Source of the DNA: Apodemus sylvaticus
Taxonomy: Eukaryota > Chordata > Mammalia > Rodentia > Muridae
NCBI RefSeq assembly: GCF_947179515.1
Contig: NC_067477.1
Coordinates: 71,366,801 to 71,430,800, forward strand
Reading direction: 5' to 3'
Length of the DNA stretch: 64,000 nt
In this document: one piece after another, positions 61,501 through 64,000 of the stretch
Numbering within the stretch: the first letter of the stretch is position 1
How the letters are laid out: every line of letters starts with the position of its first letter
Notes under the pieces: generated by a model
Seen by the model: only the letters and a program-made list of their open reading frames with translations
Database searches by the model: none
What the model was told of the DNA's origin: nothing
Made by a program: the position numbers and the translations under genes

Positions 61501-63926
61501 TATAATTCCACCTTGAACCAACTTAGAATTATCTTTATGCCTATCATTTTATCTATATAATTTCCATGATAATCTTTAATTTAACATGTTTTTCTATATA
61601 TTTCTACAATTTTATCAGAAATATTTTCCACGTAAATCTTCAAGTTTATCAGAAAATGTTTATACTTCCACTTTTAATTAACTTAGGAATACTTTTATGC
61701 CTACCATTATTATGTCTATATAGAATTTTCCATGATAATCTTCAATTCTAACATGTTTTTCTACATTTTTCTAAAATTTTATCAGAAATATTTTCCACGT
61801 AAATCTTCAATTCTATCATAAAATGTTTCTATCCCGTATTTCAATTAATTTAGCAGTGTTTTACATGTCTACCACTTTACTCATTTTTCCATGAAAATTG
61901 CCAATTGTAATGTGTTTATCTAAAATATTTTCCATGTAAATCTTTAATTTTATCATAAAGTGTTTTTACTTCCCTTTTCTTCCCTTTTCAATAAACAAAA
62001 AAAAAAAATAAAAAAAAGAAAAAACTCATCAACAAATAACATGTCTAAGTCCCTTCTCGAAGAATGAAACAAAACAAAACAAAACAAATAAAAATCAATG
62101 TACTTTCTGTATCTTTGGTAAGTGCATAAAGGTAATCATCTTTAGAGTGATTCAAACTGTCATACAGAGTAGAAAGCAAGCCTTCGAGTCTGGCCATTTG
62201 GCCATTAGGTTTAACATTAGATGCCTTGAGAACTAGTAACACCAAATACTGAAGAATTCATTAAGCAAGAAAATAAGAAAAAGAACTATGAACACAATAC
62301 TTGTAAGCTCCAATATATTTGCTTCAAATATCACTGTCATATGAAAGGAACAAAGGTACTTTTAAGTTAATAGTCACCTAAATCCAAAAATTTTAAAACA
62401 AGTTACACAAATGAGCGATGTAATTAGTGTGTATTTTAGACAGTACCATATCAAAAAGAATTTCTACCCTGGGCATTGTAGTACATAACCTCAGGCTTGG
62501 GAGGTGAAGTCAGGCAGACAAAGAGTTTGAGGCTGTTATGAACTGAGATGTAGTATGACTGTAAATGTACAGTGATTTACCAGATTTCATCTATAAAAGA
62601 GGATATAAAATATTTTATGTTCTAAACAGATTATATATTGAAATACTAATATTTTGGACATTAAGGATTACATAGAATATACTACTATAATCCATTTTAC
62701 TTATTCCTTTTGCCTTTTTAATGGGACTATTAGAAATATCTAAAATTACCCTGGCAACTGATATTATATTCCAGTTAAAAACCACTGCTGTAGAACCACT
62801 GAACTTGGGTCAATGATAACAAGAAGGGAGAGAAAAAATAATAATCTTCAGTACAACCGAAGAAGATTTAATAAGGCTGAGGCAGAAGGACAGTGAGTTT
62901 GAAGACCTGAGCTACATACAAACCCACCGCAAACACAAAAACCAGCACACAAAACAAAACTGAATTAAAATCTGCACTGCCTACAGCTGGACACAGGGCT
63001 GTGTGTTAACAGGATGAGCACAGCCAACGTAGAGACAGTGCTGCGTGGTCCTCCCGGGCTCCGAGAGAAGGCTGCTCTCTGTAATCACACCTTACAAGCT
63101 CAGAAGATGCTCAGTGAGACAAAGAACAAACATCAGTGCATTGTGGATGGGAAAAGTTACATTTACCTTTATGTGTTCTAAAACAGCAGTGGCGACATTT
63201 GTATGGAGATCAATAAGTCTTTTTTTTTCAAGGAGTTCTGGCAAAGAACTACAAGTTACAAAAAATTGAAAATTAACCACAAAATTTTCAAGAAAGCAAT
63301 GCAGACTCCAATAAAGCTCCTGCCTGGTGCTCCATGAGAAAGCTCAGAACACAGACTCAGAGGTGACTGATTATCTTGCCCATTGACCGCAATGTCCAGG
63401 CTTGAACTCACACCATGCGCATGACTTTAATACAGGTGAGTGCTGTTATCTTAGAACAGTCTAGAGAGAACTCATTACTTCAATAGTTTTGCATTCCGTT
63501 TATAGTGTTTACAAATTTAGAATAAAATAAGATTAATGGATACACACATTTAGCTATAGTTCTAAAAGTATTGAAAACCTGCTTCAACTGAATAGCAGTA
63601 GCAAAATTAATAGGACAACTGGCCCTACTTTATCACTAATACTGTTTTCCTGGTAAAATTACGCGAATTGGAAATTTGAAACTATTCACAGTAGTTACTC
63701 TGCTGTAACTGAAAGGAAGAGAAATTAGCCTAAATGTGTTCAAAGCATTCAATTCTTCAAACTCAGAGGTACATCTGCTGATATCTACTGTTCCCTATTG
63801 TTATGATTATTACAGACTTTTAAGACTGCAGAGGAACATACTACATACTCACCTGACAGCTGATGTGAGCTTAGCAGTGTTGTCAGAAAGCATGCTGATG
63901 GCTCCTTCGTCCTCTCCTTCTAGGCC
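29094..63926 (-). CDS. Scfd1: Scfd1 (Sly1), Sec1/Munc18-family vesicle fusion protein, partial: 12 internal exons
   Basis: The twelve exons listed separately join in one frame, 819 bases or 273 codons, equal to about residues 363-635 of the roughly 642-residue human SCFD1. Known of the family: Sly1 is the SM protein that binds syntaxin-5 and syntaxin-18 type SNAREs and promotes ER-Golgi and Golgi SNARE assembly on the cytosolic face. Seen here: the rest of the middle domain (exons from GLEGEDEG to YIKQWK), a Ser/Thr-rich linker, then the C-terminal return of the core fold (MNTGSQFVMEGVKNLVLKQQ, then VFVVGGGNYIEYQNLVDYIK). Exon borders follow AG/GT throughout. The promoter, the first half of the coding region and the last few codons are not in the window. 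Confidence 0.96.
29163..30427 (-). other. Scfd1 intron, 1,265 bp
   Basis: Mostly AT-rich and unassigned, with a (TG)n-like tract near 29300-29325. A diverged B1-type or proto-B1 fragment in antisense sits at about 30180-30290 (GGCTCAAGTGACCCCCTTGC, CACTGGGACTCCAGGCATGT). Confidence 0.85.
30428..30493 (-). CDS. Scfd1: Scfd1 exon coding about residues 591-612
   Basis: Twenty-two codons, phase 0 at both ends, encode AIVFVVGGGNYIEYQNLVDY and IK. The acceptor is CTCTTAG and the donor AAG|GTACAG. The VVGGG(N)Y segment is the strongly conserved C-terminal SM signature, part of the returning core beta strand and helix. Confidence 0.97.
31072..31105 (-). CDS. Scfd1: Scfd1 34-bp microexon, about residues 579-590
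   Basis: The exon completes a split Ser codon and encodes SVPRNKSPFQE. The donor is GAG|GTAAGT. The acceptor region reads TTGCAGCTCAG, so there are two AG choices 5 bases apart. Only the upstream one keeps the frame and gives the Ser-Ser-Val expected from the human protein. Confidence 0.94.
31106..32883 (-). other. Scfd1 intron, 1,778 bp
   Basis: I see no clear repeat and no extra exon here. Confidence 0.8.
32884..32936 (-). CDS. Scfd1: Scfd1 exon coding about residues 562-578
   Basis: Fifty-three bases encode ETDDYRYFDPKMLRSND and the first two bases of a Ser codon. The acceptor is TTTTTAATAG and the donor CAG|GTGAGA. The acidic, aromatic YRYFDP segment is typical of Sly1 proteins. Confidence 0.96.
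33155..33290 (+). mobile_element. MIR SINE, sense
   Basis: TTAGATGGGCAAGCTGAGAT, GTGTGACTTTCCTAAGGTCG and AGATAGGATGTGAACCTAAC follow the MIR core order, including the CAAGGTCACACAGCT-like and GAACCCAGG-like positions. Confidence 0.75.
34140..34245 (-). mobile_element. B1 SINE, old, antisense
   Basis: TATGTAGCCTAGCCTGGCCT, GACCTCAAACTCCAAATCCC and CCAAGTGCTGGGAGCAGAGG are a diverged B1 complement. A (CA)n tract of 17 bases lies just before it. Confidence 0.8.
34690..34735. repeat. (GCAGGA)n tract
   Basis: A run of about seven GGAGCA/GGCAGG-type units, purine-rich on the plus strand. Confidence 0.95.
34895..35075 (-). mobile_element. MIR SINE, antisense
   Basis: CTCTCCTTACCTATAAAGTG, GAGGTAACAATTGGCTGAGT and GTTCCTGGCACATAAGTACA followed by CAATAAATG are the MIR complement with the right spacing. 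Confidence 0.75.
36127..36180 (-). CDS. Scfd1: Scfd1 exon coding about residues 544-561
   Basis: Eighteen codons, phase 0 at both ends, encode NLPVTRILDNLMEMKSNP. The acceptor is CTTCCACAG and the donor CCT|GTAAGT, with T instead of the usual G at the last exon base. Its length and phase mean that skipping it would not shift the frame. Confidence 0.96.
37065..37190 (+). mobile_element. Old B1/proto-B1 SINE, sense
   Basis: CTTATCCCTGTAATCGCAGC, GGTAGGAGGACTACCATGAG and GTGGCCAGCCTGGGCTACAG are the 7SL-derived B1 core in sense. Confidence 0.8.
37235..37475 (+). mobile_element. MT-like rodent LTR, copy 4
   Basis: It carries TTTCTTCTGTTACTGGGATA, CATGAGGAATGCTGCTTGCT and CACAGTGGGCCTGCCCTCCC in the order seen in copies 1-3. 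No coding interior is present. Confidence 0.7.
37598..37725 (+). mobile_element. B1 SINE, sense
   Basis: TGGGTGTGGTGGTGCACACC, GAGGCAGAGGCAGGCAGATC and GGACAGCCTGGTCTATATGG match B1, with moderate divergence. Confidence 0.92.
37895..37965 (-). mobile_element. B1 fragment, antisense
   Basis: TTTTGTTTTTGAGGCAGGAT and TATGTAGCCCTGGCTGGCCT are the B1 complement. The rest is lost. Confidence 0.75.
38555..38645 (+). mobile_element. MIR fragment, sense
   Basis: TTATAGATGAGGAAGCCATA and AGATCTTAAGTAACTTTCCT resemble the MIR core (bait text GATGAGGAAACTGAG and GTTAAGTAACTTGCC). Confidence 0.6.
39358..39523 (-). mobile_element. B1 SINE, full length, antisense
   Basis: T-rich tail text then CGAGACAGGGTTTCTCTGTG through AAGTGCTGGGATTAAAGGCA to CACTGCCTGGCT. 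Well preserved. Confidence 0.96.
40170..40290 (-). mobile_element. B1 SINE, antisense, internally deleted
   Basis: CATTTCTCTGTGTAGCCCTG, then GAACTAAAGCTCTACCTGCC and GAGTGCTGGGATTAAAGGTG. About 25 bases of the centre are missing compared with neighbouring copies. Confidence 0.88.
40925..41270 (+). mobile_element. L1 3' UTR, sense, with (AAAC)n tail
   Basis: ATTGAGGGACCTCAAGGGGA, GTCAACTAACCTGGACCCCT, AGCAGAGGGCTGCCTTGTCT and GGTGGATGGGGGAGGAACTC belong to the rodent L1 3' end. It ends in an (AAAC)n tail at 41232-41266. Confidence 0.85.
41708..41783 (-). CDS. Scfd1: Scfd1 exon coding about residues 518-543
   Basis: The exon completes a split Gly codon and encodes LLSRVMNTGSQFVMEGVKNL followed by VLKQQ. 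The acceptor is CATACCCAG and the donor CAG|GTGAGT. This helix is diagnostic of Sly1/SCFD1. Confidence 0.98.
41784..43447 (-). other. Scfd1 intron, 1,664 bp
   Basis: It holds a URR1-type element (listed). The remaining sequence is unassigned. Confidence 0.8.
42927..43120 (+). mobile_element. URR1-type hAT (Charlie-like) non-autonomous DNA transposon
   Basis: The left end CAGTGGTTCTCAACCTTCCT and the text GCTGAAACCCTTTAATACAC, TACCTGATATGTAGGATATC and GAAAGGGTCACTCAACTCCT are those of the rodent URR1 element. The right terminal repeat (GGTGGAGTGCCACTGCTC) is worn. No transposase is encoded. Confidence 0.85.
43448..43510 (-). CDS. Scfd1: Scfd1 exon coding about residues 497-518
   Basis: Sixty-three bases complete a split Lys codon and encode AFAKMASTPASYGNTTTKPM plus two bases of a Gly codon. 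The acceptor is TTTCATAG and the donor GGG|GTAAGT. The Ser/Thr/Pro-rich composition suggests a surface linker before the returning core domain. Confidence 0.96.
43685..43745 (+). mobile_element. ID-like SINE fragment, worn
   Basis: GCTAGAGGCAGCTCAGTGGC followed by AGACCAG and GGCCTAGGGTTCCAACAG resembles the ID core, weakly. Confidence 0.45.
43915..44170 (+). mobile_element. L2 LINE fragment, probable, sense
   Basis: CCTTTGCTCAAGCTGTCCTT, then CTAGGACTCACCTCAGAGCC and ACCTCCTTTATC follow the order of the L2 3' end. Strongly diverged. Confidence 0.55.
44870..44950 (-). mobile_element. B1 fragment, worn, antisense
   Basis: CAGCCCAGCCAGGCTAGCCA and TAAGTCCTGGGATTACAGGC are a diverged B1 complement. 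Confidence 0.55.
44978..45146 (-). mobile_element. B3 SINE, antisense
   Basis: TTATTTATTCCTG start, AGGTCAAGGACAACTTTGTG, CAGTTCTCTCTTTGACCTAT and the head complement CTGCTGAGCCATCTTACTGG. Confidence 0.9.
45155..45292 (-). mobile_element. B1 SINE, antisense
   Basis: CAGGGTTTCTCTGTGTAGCC, CTGTCCTGGAACTCACTCTG and CAAGTGCTAGAATTAAAGGC. Moderately diverged. Confidence 0.92.
46341..46450 (-). mobile_element. Old B1 SINE, antisense
   Basis: ACAGTCTTGCTATGTAGCCC, CTACCTGAGCCTTTCAAGTG and CCGTGATTACGGTGTTTGCC. Confidence 0.8.
46744..46881 (-). mobile_element. B1 SINE, antisense, well preserved
   Basis: CAGACAGAGTTTCACTGTGT, CTCACTCTGTAGACCAGGTT and CAAGTGCTGGGATTAAAGGC to CACCCGGCT. Confidence 0.95.
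47025..47205 (+). mobile_element. Very short L1 3' end, sense
   Basis: GCAATACCAGAACAGGGAAG, GGAAGAGGGCTTATGGGACT and AATCATTTGAAATGTAAATA then an A-rich tail are the last about 150 bases of a rodent L1. AAAAATTCTC stands at about 47015 and again after the tail at about 47193, a likely target duplication. Confidence 0.88.
47300..47379 (-). CDS. Scfd1: Scfd1 exon coding about residues 471-497
   Basis: Eighty bases encode VDLEQYKKALTDAGCNLSPL and QYIKQW plus two bases of a Lys codon. The acceptor is TTATTGCAG and the donor GAA|GTAAGT, with A as last exon base. Confidence 0.97.
47380..48356 (-). other. Scfd1 intron, 977 bp
   Basis: A worn B1-like piece lies at about 48000-48085 (TTGAGACAGTGTCTCTCACT). 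The more GC-rich stretch 47690-47800 has open frames on both strands that I do not recognise. Confidence 0.75.
48357..48427 (-). CDS. Scfd1: Scfd1 exon coding about residues 447-470
   Basis: Seventy-one bases complete a split Ala codon and encode GTPEDKMRLFLIYYISAQQA and PSE. The acceptor is TTGTAG and the donor GAG|GTATGG. MRLFLIYY is the conserved helix of the SM middle domain. Confidence 0.97.
48428..50935 (-). other. Scfd1 intron, 2,508 bp
   Basis: An old B1-type piece in sense lies at 49185-49310 (CTCTTGGCACTAAGACCAGA, CAAGTTCAAGGCCTGTCTGG). Everything else is unassigned and contains only short A/T runs. Confidence 0.75.
50936..51032 (-). CDS. Scfd1: Scfd1 exon coding about residues 415-447
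   Basis: Ninety-seven bases encode ARKLDVYFEYEEKIMSKTTV then DKSLLDVISDPD and the first base of an Ala codon. The acceptor is TTGAAACAG and the donor ACG|GTATGT. Confidence 0.98.
51179..51224 (-). mobile_element. B2/B3 head fragment, antisense
   Basis: TAGTGGCTGAGCCATCTCTC followed by CCACCC is the complement of the tRNA-like head only. Confidence 0.6.
51645..51838 (+). mobile_element. B3-type SINE, sense
   Basis: GGGACTGGCAAGATGGCCGA head, GGAGCCCACACAGTAGGACA, CAGTCTAACCTCCACATGTG and ATAAAAGTGAATAAAAACCA tail. Confidence 0.9.
52465..52554. repeat. Composite (CT)n(CA)n microsatellite
   Basis: About 47 bases of CT repeats (52465-52511) pass directly into about 43 bases of CA repeats (52512-52554). 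Confidence 0.97.
52561..52698 (-). mobile_element. Old B1 SINE, antisense
   Basis: GTTTTGGCTGGCCTAGAAGG, CAAGGCTGGCTTCAAGCTCT and TAGTGCTGAGATTAAAGGCA. Confidence 0.85.
52862..53156 (-). mobile_element. B3-type SINE, antisense, with extra sequence
   Basis: GGGGTCAGAGGACAATCTCC, CAGTGCTGGTCCTCAGTTCT and the head complement CTCTGAGCCATCTCCCCAGC frame the element. It is longer than B3 alone, so a second piece may be included. Confidence 0.75.
53480..55560 (+). mobile_element. Old L1M: ORF2 C-terminal part and 3' UTR, sense, worn
   Basis: Matches in L1 order: AAAAGCTGACTCTTTGAAAA, ATCAGAAATGAAGGAAAGGT, CAATGAGGTACCACTAGATA, ACACTGACAATACCAGATGC, then 3' UTR text such as GATCACTGGTCGCCAGAAGT and GTAACAAACATG. 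Stops and indels occur throughout. A (CAA)n lies at 53981-54002. Other pieces of similar 3' text continue at 56040-56300. Confidence 0.75.
55700..55885 (+). mobile_element. B2/B3 SINE, sense
   Basis: GGTGCTGGAGACATAGCTCA head, CAAACTCAGTTCCCAGCACC and CTGTAACTCCAGTTCCAGGA body, then CATGCATGTGCACAAACATA. Confidence 0.9.
56040..56300 (+). mobile_element. Old L1 3' UTR fragment, sense
   Basis: CTCTCACTTCTATGTGAAAT and AGAAAAAGTCAAACTTAATG are the L1M 3' UTR text, worn. Confidence 0.55.
57400..57725 (+). mobile_element. L2 LINE 3' end, sense
   Basis: TCTGCCTACAATGGCAGCCT, GAATTCAACTCAAATACCAT, TGACTTGCTTTCTTAATCAC, TATATTTATTACTACTATAA and ACTCAATAAATAAATT follow the L2 3' end order, with strong divergence. 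Confidence 0.7.
58072..58252 (-). mobile_element. B2-type SINE, antisense
   Basis: ATTTATTTTTATTTTGTGTA tail, CCTAGAGCCCAGAAGAGAGC, TTGGGTGCTGGAAACTTCTG and head complement GGATTATCTCTTCAGCC. Confidence 0.85.
58785..60386 (+). mobile_element. L1 5' fragment: part of 5' UTR, broken ORF1, first about 30 codons of ORF2
   Basis: The 5' UTR text runs to about 59001 (CCAGCAGTGCTTTCACGTTT, GGAGGAACAAACTCCAGCCA). ORF1 begins ATG at 59002. Its N-terminal coiled coil is intact for 143 codons, then a frameshift and stops break it, and the RNA-binding domain text is open again from 59689 (RRPNLRIIGIDE) to 60049. ORF2 start text follows at about 60290 (TGSNNHYSLISLN). The element stops at 60386, with no 3' end, against a tandem array. 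It cannot encode working proteins. Confidence 0.92.
59135..59430 (+). repeat. 66-bp tandem repeats in the L1 ORF1 coiled coil
   Basis: CCCTTAAAGAAATACAGGA starts at 59135, 59201, 59267, 59333 and 59399, an exact 66-base period: four full units and one partial. Each unit codes 22 residues (SLKEIQE..., then QQxxALKEE), about three heptads plus one residue. Units alternate between an IMGQQAEAL and an N(I/M)xxQVKAL form, so there is also a 132-base higher period. Confidence 0.97.
60387..61990. repeat. AT-rich tandem array, about 160-bp units, interrupted by an L1
   Basis: The phrase AAATATTTTCCA(T/C)GTAAATCTTCAA marks unit starts at 60387, about 61298, 61459, 61619, 61786 and 61923. Spacings after removal of the inserted L1 are about 160, 161, 160, 167 and 137, ending with a partial unit of about 60. 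A second phrase, TTTCCATGATAATCTTCAAT, lies inside the unit, so the unit itself looks like an older duplication. No ORF is conserved. The origin is not recognised. Confidence 0.9.
60511..61279 (-). mobile_element. 5'-truncated L1 (ORF2 end and 3' UTR) with 14-bp target duplication
   Basis: GTTAATACGTCTTT stands at 60511-60524 and again at 61266-61279. The body is 60525-61265, minus strand, with the poly-A tail seen as a T-run at 60526-60537. The minus strand is open for 156 codons (61250-60780), the C-terminal end of L1 ORF2 including the Cys-rich segment CWQGCGERGTLLHCWWDCKK. It is relatively well preserved. It inserted into the first unit of the tandem array. Confidence 0.96.
62462..62570 (+). 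mobile_element. Old B1-type SINE, sense
   Basis: CTGGGCATTGTAGTACATAA, TGGGAGGTGAAGTCAGGCAG and AGTTTGAGGCTGTTATGAAC. Worn. Confidence 0.7.
62868..62960 (+). mobile_element. B1 fragment, sense
   Basis: AAGGCTGAGGCAGAAGGACA and GTTTGAAGACCTGAGCTACA followed by an A-rich AAAACAAAAC tail. Confidence 0.65.
63167..63248 (-). CDS. Scfd1: Scfd1 exon coding about residues 387-414
   Basis: Eighty-two bases complete a split Ser codon and encode SLPELLEKKRLIDLHTNVAT followed by AVLEHIK. The acceptor is TAACTTGTAG and the donor AAG|GTAAAT. The KKRLIDLHTNVA helix is a family hallmark. Confidence 0.98.
63249..63852 (-). other. Scfd1 intron, 604 bp
   Basis: No repeat or exon is recognised. Confidence 0.85.
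63853..63926 (-). CDS. Scfd1: Scfd1 exon coding about residues 363-387
   Basis: Seventy-four bases encode GLEGEDEGAISMLSDNTAKL and TSAV plus two bases of a Ser codon. The acceptor is CCCTTCACAG and the donor CAG|GTGAGT. It is the most upstream exon in the window. Bases 63927-64000 are the next intron. Confidence 0.97.
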
Positions 63927-64000
63927 CTGTGAAGGGATGAAAGGCTCTTACAACTGTAAAATTGGCACATTGCAAAGATTACTTATAAGCAATAATAAGC

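Larger units (their letters stand above)
51033..63166 (-). other. Scfd1 intron, 12,134 bp
   Basis: The largest intron in the window. It hosts B1/B2/B3 SINEs, a composite (CT)n(CA)n, an L1M, an L2, an L1 5' fragment, a 160-bp tandem array and an L1 inserted in that array, all listed separately. A-rich tracts lie at 61990-62030 and 62065-62090. Stretches 51223-51640, 56300-57400 and 62590-62860 hold nothing I can assign. Confidence 0.85.

Noticed and set aside
60387..61990. CRISPR-like repeated units
   Set aside because: Units are about 160 bases with continuous similarity and no short identical repeats separated by unique spacers. The genome is mammalian.

Overview
This is a mammalian nuclear window, almost certainly from a murine rodent (mouse, rat or a close relative). 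The evidence is the dense rodent-specific repeats (B1, B2/B3 and ID-like SINEs, Lx-type and younger L1 elements, a rodent URR1-type hAT element, MT-like LTRs) beside older shared mammalian repeats (MIR, L2, L1M). The sequence alone does not separate mouse from rat. There are no bacterial features, no CRISPR array and no operon.

The only protein-coding gene I can support is Scfd1 (Sly1, a Sec1/Munc18-family protein of ER-Golgi SNARE fusion), on the minus strand. Twelve internal coding exons lie between 63926 and 29094. Every one has AG/GT splice borders and they join in one frame to give 273 residues, matching about residues 363-635 of the roughly 642-residue human protein. The N-terminal half lies to the right of the window. 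The short last exon (about 7 residues in human) was not found to the left, so bases 1-29093 are either a very long final intron or, if that exon was missed, partly 3' flank.

Left third (1-29 kb): no supported gene. It is a mosaic of mostly minus-strand L1 3' ends, MT-like LTRs, SINEs and microsatellites, with 0.3-1.7 kb stretches in which I see nothing. Notable structures are an L1 with a perfect 16-bp target duplication (1100-1574), a three-level nested insertion (13110-16350), a composite L1 with an internal 129-bp duplication (20381-23340) and a 52-bp direct duplication (25.2/26.0 kb).

Middle (29-51 kb): ten Scfd1 exons, with introns of 0.6-5.5 kb carrying B1/B3, MIR, L2, URR1 and short L1 insertions.

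Right (51-64 kb): a 12.1-kb Scfd1 intron with old L1M and L2 pieces. It also holds a 5'-end L1 fragment whose ORF1 coiled coil is an array of 66-bp repeats. That fragment abuts an AT-rich tandem array of about 160-bp units, and the array is itself interrupted by a second L1 with a 14-bp target duplication. The last two exons of the window follow. The repeat architecture around 58.8-62.0 kb is the most unusual part of the window. I found no evidence for a new multi-gene system.
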